The notes: generated by a model from the sequence alone, not told the origin. 64,000 bases of DNA from Gastranaerophilus sp944325835 (GCA_963931575.1 OZ007029.1:1860001-1924000); one strand, 5' to 3'. Positions 26,104 through 33,873 are shown, counted from the first letter of the stretch. Translations and numbers: made by a program.

Positions 26104-26443
26104 TTTTTTCCTTAATACGAGTTGCTTTACCTGAACGTTCTCTCAAGTAGTAGAGTTTAGAACGTTTAACGTCACCGCGTCTGAGAACGTTAATTCTTTC
26201 AACGCGCGGAGAGTTTACTAAGAATACACGTTCAACGCCAACGCCCTGAAATACTTTTCTAACGGTAATTGTTTTGTTGATGCCTGAACCGTGCTGTTTA
26301 ATAATAGTACCTTCAAATGCTTGAAGTCTTTCTTTGTTTCCTTCAACGATTCTAACGAAAACTTTAACGGTATCACCTGAGTTAAGTTGTGGCAAGTCTT
26401 CTTTCAAATATGCTTTTTCTAATTCATTAATAATAGGGTTCAT
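26090..26443 (-). CDS. rplS: Ribosomal protein L19
   Basis: A 117-residue L19 with 'VRIVEGNKERLQAFEGTII', 'GSGINKTITVRKV', 'GVGVERVFLVNSPRV' and 'RRGDVKRSKLYYLRERSGKATRIKE'. It is the first gene of the rplS-rbgA-rnhB operon. An AAAGGAAAAAGATATG-type ribosome site precedes the start. Confidence 0.95.
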   Translation of the reverse strand: MNPIINELEKAYLKEDLPQLNSGDTVKVFVRIVEGNKERLQAFEGTIIKQHGSGINKTITVRKVFQGVGVERVFLVNSPRVERINVLRRGDVKRSKLYYLRERSGKATRIKEKIEKR

Positions 26444-26750
26444 ATCTTTTTCCTTTATTTTTAGTTGTAAATCTTAAAACGCGCCAGAGGTTTTTTCCAC
26501 AATAAAACATAAACGCACATTTTGAATATAAAACAAAGAAAGATTAAATGCAAGCATACCCGAGAAATGCCCGTTAACATGGCGTTACAATCGGCACAGG
26601 TAAGTTTTTATCCTTTATTTTATGTATATTACTATTCTTCATATCTACTATCCAAATGGCTAGTTTACAAGGAAAAGTGTTTGTAAGAATATTTATCCGT
26701 TTGTGTTTGAACGCACATTTCAGTGGAAAATGAAAAGGAGGAAAACATTA
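26444..26750. other. Intergenic region between rplS and luxR-type gene
   Basis: About 300 AT-rich bases between two divergent genes. It must carry both promoters, but I could not single out convincing hexamers. No gene or clear hairpin is seen. Confidence 0.4.
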
Positions 26751-26990
26751 ATGCTAAACAGTTTGACTTTAAGAGAGAGTGAAGTTTTGCCGTTGTTGGC
26801 AATGGGGTATTCCAACAAACAGATAGGCGATAAGCTTTGTATATCTGTATCTACGGTAAAGGCACACGTACAGGAAATATTGTACAACCTAAAAGTAAAA
26901 AACAGAATTCAGGCGGCTGCAGTAGCCGCTTATTTTTTGCAGATTAAGCCGGAAGAAATCATAAAAGTAGCAAACAGACAAAGGGGGTAA
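26751..26990 (+). CDS. Stand-alone LuxR/GerE-type HTH regulator
   Basis: A 79-residue protein consisting of little more than a GerE HTH: 'LTLRESEVLPLLAMGYSNKQ', then 'LCISVSTVKAHVQEIL' and 'NRIQAAAVAAYFLQ'. The start at 26751 is chosen because AGGAGG lies 9 nt upstream; a GTG at 26703 has no such site. Without a receiver or ligand domain it may be constitutive or partner-controlled. It has its own terminator. Confidence 0.82.
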   Translation: MLNSLTLRESEVLPLLAMGYSNKQIGDKLCISVSTVKAHVQEILYNLKVKNRIQAAAVAAYFLQIKPEEIIKVANRQRG

Positions 26991-27000
26991 TAAAAGTCAG

Positions 27001-27030
27001 GGCGGAGCCATTCCGGCTCCGCCATTGCTT
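27001..27030. terminator. Bidirectional terminator between luxR-type gene and prepilin C
   Basis: GGCGGAGCC pairs with GGCTCCGCC around ATTCC. Downstream T-rich sequence exists on both strands, so it can serve both convergent genes. Confidence 0.8.
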
Positions 27031-27039
27031 TTGTAATGG

Positions 27040-28047
27040 TTAACGTTTTACGCACCATAATCGCCAGGAAGATGTTTTATTATACTTTCCGGGACGGCCT
27101 TGATTGAAGTCTATTGCCCAGGCTTGTGTTGCACCGCTTGATGTTGTCAGTGAACTTGACCAGTAAATACCTGTCGGCATTGCAAAAAGTTTTGCATTTA
27201 CGAACATGGAAATTAATTCTTCCAGATTTGGCAGCCGGCTTTCATTATCTATTTTTGTGCATTCTTTTGAGGACGCAGTGTATGAGATTGATGTTGAGGC
27301 GGCGCGGGTAAGAGGGAATGGCGCAACGACAATGCTGTCACTCGGATAAAGAGCAGTTATTACGCCTATATCTTTGCCAACGGTGTTTGGGCCTTTGCTG
27401 CCGTTTAAATCATAAATAAAATTCGCACATATTTTGTTTTGCGTGTAGTGAAAATTGCTTTCTCCTAAACTCCCTGTGCAATCGGGTTTGTAATATACAA
27501 CAATGCTTTCACCGTTTTGAGTTTCAAAAGCAGCAGCGTTAGTATCTATCATACTTTCTGCCGAATGAACGACTCCGTTTATATCTGTCCAAGTCGCGAC
27601 ACTTGTCATAAGCGAATTGAGTTCAGAAATTTTTGTTGGTACGTCAATCGCGCTGCCGCCGGAAAGGGGTGTTATTTTTGATGTGATGCCGCAATCTTCA
27701 AGGTGCTCTGAATCGCAGATGTTGTTAATTTTCAATACTTTAGCGAGCCCGTTGGTGACAAAGGTTTCGGCGGCGGTGTCTACTGCTGAAGTGGAAGAAT
27801 CACCTTCGGTAAGGGTTCCGTAACCGTTGAGTGCGGGCATGAGGGCAATTGCCTGTGAAAATCTGGCATATAAAGCTTTTCTTTGAGTGTTCCAAGTACG
27901 TTCGTTGATGTTACCTGTGAGTGACGGAAGCGTAATGGCTGCAACTACGCCGATGATTGTAAGGGATAACAGGATTTCGGCCATTGTAAAACCACAAACC
28001 ATGGTTATCTTCTTTAATGTCATTCCGTACTTGATACGGAATCTCAC
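27040..28047 (-). CDS. Prepilin-like protein C with poly-G leader
   Basis: The prepilin core 'GFTMAEILLSLTIIGVVAA' has the classic Gly at -1 and Glu at +5. A globular part and a DUF1566/lectin-like C-terminus ('SRLPNLEELISMF ... WSSS ... RLWCVKR') follow. A short-leader start is possible at the ATG of 'MTLKKITMVCG'. The ribosome site (GGAGGATAG) belongs to an ATG at 28208, from which 17 codons lead into a run of 14 G. With 14 G this start runs into a TAA; with 15 G it would read straight into the prepilin. Between the tract and the core lies a dispersed repeat encoding 'CHPELDSGSG'. Expression may be phase-variable. Confidence 0.75.
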   Translation of the reverse strand: MRFRIKYGMTLKKITMVCGFTMAEILLSLTIIGVVAAITLPSLTGNINERTWNTQRKALYARFSQAIALMPALNGYGTLTEGDSSTSAVDTAAETFVTNGLAKVLKINNICDSEHLEDCGITSKITPLSGGSAIDVPTKISELNSLMTSVATWTDINGVVHSAESMIDTNAAAFETQNGESIVVYYKPDCTGSLGESNFHYTQNKICANFIYDLNGSKGPNTVGKDIGVITALYPSDSIVVAPFPLTRAASTSISYTASSKECTKIDNESRLPNLEELISMFVNAKLFAMPTGIYWSSSLTTSSGATQAWAIDFNQGRPGKYNKTSSWRLWCVKR

Positions 28048-28143
28048 AGGCGTTACCGATAGACCGCGACACTGGCCAGACCCTGAATCAAGTTCAGGGT
28101 GACAATATGGGTTTTTCGTGGTCCAGTCACTTGCTTCGCGTTG

Positions 28144-28157
28144 CCCCCCCCCCCCCC
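28144..28157 (-). repeat. Poly-G tract (14 G on the minus strand) in prepilin C leader
   Basis: Fourteen C on the given strand, immediately after codon 17 of the reading frame starting at 28208. A change of +1 would join this frame to prepilin C. Confidence 0.85.
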
Positions 28158-28262
28158 GCTTAACAGGTCCATATTACAAGGGTTTTCAGCTTTAAAGTTT
28201 TTATTCATTGTTCTATCCTCCATAACTATTATGCCCTATTTGTTGGGAGATGTCAATAGTAA

Positions 28263-28284
28263 GGCGGGGTTTAAGCCCCCCGCC
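28263..28284 (-). terminator. Probable terminator after prepilin D
   Basis: On the minus strand GGCGGGG pairs with CCCCGCC around a short loop, with T-rich TTACTATT after it. The T run is imperfect. Confidence 0.5.
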
Positions 28285-28315
28285 CGAGTATTATTTAGAA
28301 AGGATAGAATAAAAT

Positions 28316-29305
28316 TTATCTCCTGACGCACCGCACATTGGAGCTAATGGACCGCGTGGCCGGGAAGCGGTGGCCCGTATGGAAAACCTGGTGCCACGCT
28401 GTGCCAGACTCTCCAGAAGAAACGACAGAGCCAGACCAAAAGCCACCGGACGCAATACCTAAGAGAGTCTTATTGTAGAACATGGCTGACAACTCGTCGC
28501 GATTTGGCAGCCTAGCTTCGCTGTCTTGCGCTTTGCATAACGCTCCTGCTTCAGTTTGGGCACTTGTACCAGCATTTGACGCCATCGGGAACGGTGCAAC
28601 TACAACCGGATCTGACGGATACAATGCCGTGATAAAGCCAATATCCTTACCGACTGTGTTTGGGCCTTTGTTACCATTTAAGTCGTACACAAAGTTTGCG
28701 CACATTTTTGGCTGAGTGTAATGCCAGCCTGTTTCCTGCATATCTGCGACACAATTCGGGTTGTAGTAAACAAGAATTGATTCGCCGTTTGCAGTTTCAA
28801 ATGCAGCGGCTTTTGTATCTAATTGACTATAGGTATAAGATGTTGATGCACTATCTGTACCAACATAAGTACCATTGAACATACTATTGAATGCTACTAA
28901 TGTGTTGTAGCTTGTCGTAAAGTTACTCAGCACATCTCCGTTCATCGCAGTAATTGTGTCAGGAATACCGCAATCTTCCAATGCATCATAATCACAGAGG
29001 TTAGTTGTTTTTAATACTTTTGTAAGTCCTTCTGTCAAGAACGCCATTGCAGCATCATCTTCAGCCTCATAGGAACTGCCGCTGCCGTCAATACCGCCAG
29101 CATGCAATGTTCCATAGCCGTTCAGGTTAGGCATCAAAGATAATGCCTGTGAAAAACGAGCATAAAGAGCTTTACGCTGCGTATTCCATGTACGCTCGTT
29201 GATATTACCTGTCAGTGACGGTAAGGTTATTGCTGCAACTACGCCAATAATTGTTAGAGATAATAAAATCTCAGCCATGGTAAAAGCATCTAAAAATCGT
29301 TTCAT
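28316..29305 (-). CDS. Prepilin-like protein D
   Basis: A 329-residue protein with a short, conventional leader 'MKRFLDA' before 'FTMAEILLSLTIIGVVAA'. AAAGGATAT precedes the ATG. Shared pilin body 'MCANFVYDLNGNKGPNTVGK' and a DUF1566/lectin-like end 'ARLPNRDELSAMF ... FWSGS ... NVRCVRR'. The last ~130 bases are strikingly GC-rich (see 28319-28450). It is divergent from an XRE regulator, with tandem palindromes between them, which suggests it is that regulator's target. Confidence 0.83.
   Translation of the reverse strand: MKRFLDAFTMAEILLSLTIIGVVAAITLPSLTGNINERTWNTQRKALYARFSQALSLMPNLNGYGTLHAGGIDGSGSSYEAEDDAAMAFLTEGLTKVLKTTNLCDYDALEDCGIPDTITAMNGDVLSNFTTSYNTLVAFNSMFNGTYVGTDSASTSYTYSQLDTKAAAFETANGESILVYYNPNCVADMQETGWHYTQPKMCANFVYDLNGNKGPNTVGKDIGFITALYPSDPVVVAPFPMASNAGTSAQTEAGALCKAQDSEARLPNRDELSAMFYNKTLLGIASGGFWSGSVVSSGESGTAWHQVFHTGHRFPATRSISSNVRCVRR
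28319..28450 (-). other. GC-rich 3' segment of prepilin D, possible variable region
   Basis: The final coding stretch has many NNC/NNT codons (CAC, CGC, TTC, GCC, TCC). By hand count the last ~74 nt are about 64% GC, unlike the AT-rich body. It lies in the C-terminal lectin-like domain and ends in a conserved tail (VRCVRR). This is where diversity-generating retroelements place variable repeats. No reverse transcriptase or template repeat is in the window, so the idea is unproven. Confidence 0.35.
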
Positions 29306-29327
29306 ATTATATCCTTTCTTGACCTAT

Positions 29328-29375
29328 ATTGTCTAAATTATGATTTATAAATCAATATACATGAATTATAAATCA
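29328..29375. promoter_or_regulatory. Prepilin D promoter and tandem operators
   Basis: On the minus strand TTGATT (29350-29355), 16 bp, GACAAT (29328-29333) can drive prepilin D. TGATTTATAAATCA (29341-29354, perfect palindrome) overlaps its -35, and TGAATTATAAATCA (29362-29375) repeats it 21 bp away, two helical turns. The divergent XRE gene is the natural candidate for the binding protein. Confidence 0.6.
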
Positions 29376-29411
29376 TGTTTTGAACCTTGTCAACTGATAT
29401 AAACTGTTAAT

Positions 29412-29636
29412 ATGGTTATGGAAAGAGAAGAAATTATTAAAATTTTTGCTGCAAATTTGAGGGCGGAACGTGCCAAAAAACGTTATACATTAGAAAAACT
29501 GGCTGAAATGGCAGATATTACGCCGGAATATCTGGCACGCATTGAGTCGGAAAAATATTCGCCTTCGCTTGTTGTTATCGTTAATCTTGCTCTTGCTCTT
29601 GAAATTTCAGTTGAAAAACTTGTTTCATCAAGCTGA
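29412..29636 (+). CDS. XRE-family HTH regulator
   Basis: A 74-residue Cro/C1-type protein: 'NLRAERAKKRYTLEKLAEMA', 'ITPEYLARIESEKYSPSL', 'LALALEISVEKL'. Only the DNA-binding domain is present. TAAACT ends 6 nt before the ATG, so the mRNA may be leaderless. The start could also be the ATG at 29418. It overlaps the HD-GYP gene by 9 nt at its 3' end and faces prepilin D across two palindromes. Confidence 0.85.
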   Translation: MVMEREEIIKIFAANLRAERAKKRYTLEKLAEMADITPEYLARIESEKYSPSLVVIVNLALALEISVEKLVSSS

Positions 29637-30443
29637 TTTTGCAGTTCTTGCTGCCGGCGCCTGTTCGCGAACGTGTGCGACCAGTGCTTTGAATACAAAC
29701 GGATGCATTTTACCTTCTTTTACGTCTTTATACATTATTCCAAGTGCCTGCTCGGTGCTCAATGGTGCTTTATATGAGCGCTTTTCTGTCAGTGCTGAGA
29801 ATTTATCAGCTGCGGCAAGCACCTGCAAATTTATGTCCGCGTTGAAATCCGGTTTTGCCTGCGGATAGCCGTTCCCGAGCGGGTTCTGGTGGTGATATTT
29901 GATAAGGTCAAGCGTTCTGGTATCTATGTCGGAATGCTTCAAAAGTTCGTAGCTTAATTCTGAATGCGTGTGCATTATTTTTTCTTCATCCGGAGTCAGA
30001 CGCGCGGGTTTATTCAGGATTGCATCAGGAATTAAGACTTTACCCAGATCGTGAAGATAGCAGGCATCAGAAAGTGATTTTTCATTGATGCCGTATTTGA
30101 GGGCAACGGGAAGATGTTCTGTTATTCCTTTTGCAATTTTTTGGGTATCTTTGGCGTGTCCTGCCAGCAGTGCTCGTAAATTCTCCATGTTAAGTTCGCC
30201 CTGCATACCGTTTTCGCGCAAAATTTCCCGAATTCGCGGATTGCCTTTAATCATTTTTGTAAGGTTTGCCTCGGTGGTATGGCGTCCGAGTGAATTTGTC
30301 TGGTATTCAAAAGTGTCACGGTCAAGCGAGGCAAGACCGAAGTTCATATACGGATTATTATTTATCCGCTGAGTTGAATATAAACCGTTTGTGCCAAAAT
30401 ATTTTATGGCATTAAGACCAAATAAATTTCCGCCCATACACAC
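29628..30443 (-). CDS. HD-GYP-type phosphohydrolase
   Basis: A 271-residue protein. An N-terminal stretch of unknown function is followed by an HD domain: 'CYLHDLGKVLIPD' (His131-Asp132), 'HTHSELSYELL', 'HHQNPLGNGYP' (HH at 184-185, GYP at 192-194) and 'AAADKFSALTEKRSYK'. These are HD-GYP landmarks; relatives hydrolyse c-di-GMP. No receiver or membrane segment is present. The HHE part reads HHQ, so activity should not be assumed. Confidence 0.78.
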   Translation of the reverse strand: MCMGGNLFGLNAIKYFGTNGLYSTQRINNNPYMNFGLASLDRDTFEYQTNSLGRHTTEANLTKMIKGNPRIREILRENGMQGELNMENLRALLAGHAKDTQKIAKGITEHLPVALKYGINEKSLSDACYLHDLGKVLIPDAILNKPARLTPDEEKIMHTHSELSYELLKHSDIDTRTLDLIKYHHQNPLGNGYPQAKPDFNADINLQVLAAADKFSALTEKRSYKAPLSTEQALGIMYKDVKEGKMHPFVFKALVAHVREQAPAARTAKSA

Positions 30444-30545
30444 ACTATTGATTAACTACACACAATGATATAAAGTTTTTTTTCGCTTCCGAATTGACTT
30501 TTTTTTGAAATTTGTAACATTTTTTTAAAACTTTGAGCGATGTGT

Positions 30546-30551
30546 TATAAT
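30546..30551 (+). promoter_or_regulatory. -10 box of panE, leaderless layout
   Basis: TATAAT is followed by 6 nt and then the ATG at 30558. No clear -35 hexamer is seen at the right distance. Confidence 0.5.
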
Positions 30552-30557
30552 CAGGGA

Positions 30558-31472
30558 ATGAGAGAGATAAAAAATGTATTAATGTGTGGATTAGGCGCAG
30601 TCGGAATGACTTTTGCCTGTAAAATCCAGAAGAATTTGCCGGAAAGTTTAAAGGTTTTGGTTGATACGGAACGTTTGCACAGATATTCCCAGAATCCGCC
30701 TAAAATGAATGGCGAAGAGAAGTTTTTTGATTATATTTTGCCTTATGAAACGGGTTACAAGGCAGATTTAGTTTTAATTGCCACCAAGATGAATGCGCTG
30801 GATGAAGTTATGAAGAATTTGCGCAACTTTGTGGGTGAAAACACTGTTATTTTGCCTATTCTTAACGGGATTGAGGCGGAGGAAAAAGTGGCTGAGGTTT
30901 ACGGGCGTGAAAAGCTTCTGTACGGCTATTTTATCGGGCACAGCGCAATGCGGGTCGGTAATGAGGTTGTTCAGGACGGGGTCGGGCGTATAGTGTTCGG
31001 GTCTGACAAATCGCAGGACAGGGCCAATGTCGACCGGGTTTGTGAGTTTTTCAGGCGCGCGGGCGTGGATTTTGAAACTCCGGATAATATTATTTATGCA
31101 AAATGGCTGAAATTCGCGCTTAACGTTGTTGTCAATCAGACTTCTTGTATATTAAAAATGACATTTGGCGATATGCAAAAGAGTGAAAATTTCCTTGAAT
31201 TTGCCACCCATATTGTGCGCGAAGTTATGGAACTGGCAAGGCTTGAAGGCGTTGAAGGCTATGAAAATTTAGAGTCTGATTTTATAAAGGCACTGTTTTC
31301 GATGGTTGAAAACGGCAAAACTTCTATGTGGCAGGATATTGAAGCAGGCCGGAAAACCGAGCTGGACATTTTTGCAGGCACCGTACTGAGATTGGGCGCA
31401 AAACACAAGGTTGCAACGCCTTATAATCAGGTGATGTATGAAATGATTAGAATTCTTGAGGAAAAATTTTGA
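30558..31472 (+). CDS. Ketopantoate reductase PanE/ApbA family
   Basis: A 304-residue NADPH-dependent oxidoreductase. The N-terminal dinucleotide motif is 'VLMCGLGAVGMTFACKI'. The C-terminal ApbA_C domain includes 'AKWLKFALNVVVNQ' and 'TSMWQDIEAGRKTELDIFAG'. It probably reduces 2-dehydropantoate in pantothenate synthesis. An upstream in-frame ATG at 30540 lies on or before the -10 box, so the ATG at 30558 is preferred. It overlaps the next gene by 4 nt. Confidence 0.85.
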   Translation: MREIKNVLMCGLGAVGMTFACKIQKNLPESLKVLVDTERLHRYSQNPPKMNGEEKFFDYILPYETGYKADLVLIATKMNALDEVMKNLRNFVGENTVILPILNGIEAEEKVAEVYGREKLLYGYFIGHSAMRVGNEVVQDGVGRIVFGSDKSQDRANVDRVCEFFRRAGVDFETPDNIIYAKWLKFALNVVVNQTSCILKMTFGDMQKSENFLEFATHIVREVMELARLEGVEGYENLESDFIKALFSMVENGKTSMWQDIEAGRKTELDIFAGTVLRLGAKHKVATPYNQVMYEMIRILEEKF

Positions 31473-32590
31473 AGAAATTAATTTTACTTTTCATAATGTT
31501 CTGTCTTTGTATCATTCAGCCTGCCTTTGCCCAAAAAGAAGAAAAGCCGGTGGTTAAATTTTTGCCTTCCGCAACGGGCATAGTCAGAGAAATTGAATCC
31601 CAAAACGTTGAAGAAAACGGCGTTGAAGCAATACGACAGGTCGTGGAACTTGAAATTTTAACGGGTCAGTTTAAGGGCGAGAAACGTATTGTTGAGAATG
31701 TTGTCAGCGGAAATCCGTATTATGATATTAATTTGAAAAAAGGCGCAAGGGTTGTTGTCCACCTCGAACCACAGGATGATTTTGTTGTGAGCGCTGATGA
31801 TGTTGACTTTTTCATCACCGACATCCGCCGCGAAGGAACTTTGTGGCTTTTAGCAGGTATTTTTTCACTGTTTGTCATTCTAATCGGGCGGACAAAAGGT
31901 TTAAGAGCATTGATATCAATAGTTTTGACGGTGGCACTTGTTTTTCTTGTAATGATGCCGCTTGTTCTGCATGATGTTTCTCCGATATTTGCGGCATTGC
32001 TGGTAGGGCTTTTATCAACTGTTATTACTATATATTTTGTAAGCGGTTTTAATTACAAAAGCACTTCCGCAATTCTGGGAACGGTTTCAAGTCTGGTAAT
32101 TGCGGCACTTCTTGCGGGACTGACTATTAAAATGGCTCATCTGACGGGTTATGTCGGGGAAGAATGTATGTTTTTGCATTCCGAAAGGCCGGATTTGAAT
32201 ATGCAGGGGCTTCTTGCAGCGGCAATGATACTTTCAGCACTCGGTGCATTGATGGATATGGGAATTTCTATTGCCAGTACAATTAACGAGGTTTATCAGA
32301 CAGATCCGAACATTACTGTCAAACAGCTTTTTGCCTCCGGCATGAACGTAGGACGTGATATTATAGGTACGATGTCCAATACCCTCATTCTGGTTTATTT
32401 GGGCTCAGCGCTGCCATTGGTATTATTGGCTTCCGGTATTGATATGCAGAAATTTTTCAACCTCAATCAGGTCGCAACCGAAATCGCCTCGGCCTTAATC
32501 GGAAGTATTGCAATACTGGCATGTGTACCATTTACGGCTATAATCGCTGCCAATTTGATTAAGCGTCGGACAAAAATTTACAATTCTTAA
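31469..32590 (+). CDS. YibE/F-like membrane protein
   Basis: A 373-residue protein with a signal peptide ('MKKLILLFIMFCLCIIQPAFA'-like start), an extracytoplasmic beta-rich part (25-110) and six or seven membrane helices from about residue 115. The YibE/F core shows 'SALGALMDMGISIASTINE' and 'GRDIIGTMSNTLILVYLG'. Function is unknown in the family. It starts with TTG overlapping the panE stop (TTGA), with GAGG upstream. Confidence 0.82.
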   Translation: MKKLILLFIMFCLCIIQPAFAQKEEKPVVKFLPSATGIVREIESQNVEENGVEAIRQVVELEILTGQFKGEKRIVENVVSGNPYYDINLKKGARVVVHLEPQDDFVVSADDVDFFITDIRREGTLWLLAGIFSLFVILIGRTKGLRALISIVLTVALVFLVMMPLVLHDVSPIFAALLVGLLSTVITIYFVSGFNYKSTSAILGTVSSLVIAALLAGLTIKMAHLTGYVGEECMFLHSERPDLNMQGLLAAAMILSALGALMDMGISIASTINEVYQTDPNITVKQLFASGMNVGRDIIGTMSNTLILVYLGSALPLVLLASGIDMQKFFNLNQVATEIASALIGSIAILACVPFTAIIAANLIKRRTKIYNS

Positions 32591-32599
32591 CGATATGTA

Positions 32600-32700
32600 A
32601 AATGGTGCAAAAACCATGCGCCCCATGTATTTCCATGGTTCAAATCATGGAAACCATGATGAGAGTAAGCCTCAGGCATGATTGAAACCTGAAAACCATT
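32600..32700 (+). other. Hairpin-rich leader region
   Basis: TTTCCATG-GTTCAAAT-CATGGAAA forms an 8-bp stem, and CAGG/CCTG pairing follows, inside the 248-nt gap after yibE/F. It may be a structured leader or a terminator. It matches no riboswitch class I know. Confidence 0.35.
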
Positions 32701-32838
32701 GATATTATTGGGTTTTTATATTCCGTTACAAATATTTACAATCACATGTTTGACGCTTGAAAAAACATGAGGATTTTCTATAATGTAAATAGAGGGGCAT
32801 GAACCCTTGAAAATAAAGGCTCTGCCAGTTGGGGAGAA

Positions 32839-33099
32839 TTGAGCCGATGTGTAAAGATAATCGTGGGAGATAATAAGTTGTTTAGAAGCAGGGATATGGG
32901 AAGAGCTGTAGCGGTCAGAAGATGGACGCAAACGGCTTTGGAATGTTATAAAAGAGGTTGTAATTGCGAAGGGTGTTTTTATAAAGATTTTTTCAGCAGC
33001 TCATCACAAAAATGTCAGATGAAAGCTTCTGTTCTTGAATTGGTACGTGTAATAGGCACCCCGAACGTAGAACTTCAACAGTTCTTAATTGAAGAATAG
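32839..33099 (+). CDS. Small cysteine-rich protein, conserved but unassigned
   Basis: An 86-residue protein with 'ALECYKRGCNCEGCFYKDFF' then 'KCQMKASVLELVRVIGTP'. The C-x4-C-x-C-x2-C...C pattern suggests metal or redox binding, and the C-terminal half looks helical. I recall similar short proteins in gut Firmicutes and Melainabacteria but no function. The start is uncertain: TTG at 32839 has GGGGAG close by, while an internal TTG (32878) after GGGAG and an ATG at 32896 are alternatives. Confidence 0.6.
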   Translation: MSRCVKIIVGDNKLFRSRDMGRAVAVRRWTQTALECYKRGCNCEGCFYKDFFSSSSQKCQMKASVLELVRVIGTPNVELQQFLIEE

Positions 33100-33331
33100 C
33101 GGAGCTTTACGGGTTAAAATTTGTAAACTTTTTTTGTAAAAGTTTAAAGTTTCTTCCTGTGCCGTCCGATATGAAGGTTGTGAGTATAAAGGGAGATACA
33201 GCTTTCATATAGGATAATTGATTATTAGGAGTTTTAATTTTCTGAAATAAGTTCAGAATAATCGTTTTGGCACTTTAAATTTTCCCTCAGGTATGTTATA
33301 CTGAGGTGGTAGTATATGATAGGAGGCAGAC

Positions 33332-33685
33332 ATGCACATTTACGTAAACGGAAGAAACATCGAGATTACAGACGCTATTAAAGCTTATGTAAAAGAAAAA
33401 TTTGGCAAGGTAGCCAATCACTACGACCAAATTCAGGGTATTGAAGTTGTGTTGTCGGTAATTAAAAATCCGGCTGCATCGGGAAGACATGTTGCCGAAG
33501 TATCATGTAAAATGGCTACCGGCGTGGTTCACTGTGAAGAATCAGGCGAATCAATGTATGCAAGCATTGACCTGCTGGCGGATAAACTGGACAGACAGGT
33601 TAAGAAGTTCAAAGACAAAGCCCTTGGTTCAGACAAGTCCTCAATCAGAACGGACGAAGCGCCGGAACCGGTGGAAGAAGCATAA
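33332..33685 (+). CDS. Ribosome hibernation factor, short Hpf/RaiA type
   Basis: A 117-residue protein with the S30AE fold: 'MHIYVNGRNIEITDAIKAYV', 'VEVVLSVIKN'-like strands and 'MYASIDLLADKLDRQVKKFK'. It lacks the C-terminal dimerisation domain of long HPF. It binds the 30S decoding centre in stationary phase. AGGAGG lies 8 nt upstream, and an intrinsic terminator follows. Confidence 0.9.
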   Translation: MHIYVNGRNIEITDAIKAYVKEKFGKVANHYDQIQGIEVVLSVIKNPAASGRHVAEVSCKMATGVVHCEESGESMYASIDLLADKLDRQVKKFKDKALGSDKSSIRTDEAPEPVEEA

Positions 33686-33693
33686 AGTTAAAC

Positions 33694-33719
33694 GCCCCGA
33701 TTTTATCGGGGCATTTTTT
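33694..33719 (+). terminator. Intrinsic terminator after hpf
   Basis: GCCCCGAT pairs with ATCGGGGC around TTT and is followed by ATTTTTT. Confidence 0.92.
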
Positions 33720-33730
33720 ATCAGTATAAC

Positions 33731-33759
33731 TTGACAAATACAGAAAAATAGTAAATAAT
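33731..33759 (+). promoter_or_regulatory. Promoter of antisense RNA 1
   Basis: TTGACA (33731-33736), 17 bp, AATAAT (33754-33759). The same hexamers, spacing and GTAAATAATAT context occur at the second locus (58306-58334). Confidence 0.7.
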
Positions 33760-33764
33760 ATTAA

Positions 33765-33873
33765 TATAAGGGAAAAGCCCTAAAGGTGGCTAGACCATTA
33801 GAGCTTTCTTCACTCCCTTATTTGTAGAATTTAAGCGTTATGATTATCATAAAGATAAGCCATAGCGCTTTTT
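33765..33873 (+). ncRNA. Putative antisense RNA of type I module 1
   Basis: About 110 nt from the expected start to a terminator. A 5' stem-loop (AAGC..CTAA.GGT / ACC.TTAG.GCTT) is closed by AAGGGA/TCCCTT. The 3' hairpin AAGCGTTATG / CATAGCGCTT ends in a T run and lies inside the peptide gene on the other strand, so the RNA is complementary to the 3' half of the toxin mRNA. Extent is inferred from promoter and terminator only. Confidence 0.6.

Noticed and set aside
32628..32650. GGTTCAAATC T-loop-like motif suggesting a tRNA
   Set aside because: The flanking stem pairs CCATG with CATGG around 8 nt, and no acceptor, D or anticodon arms can be built around it.
32600..32700. c-di-GMP (GEMM) riboswitch
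   Set aside because: Some stems look similar, but the conserved GEMM core and tetraloop/receptor are not present.
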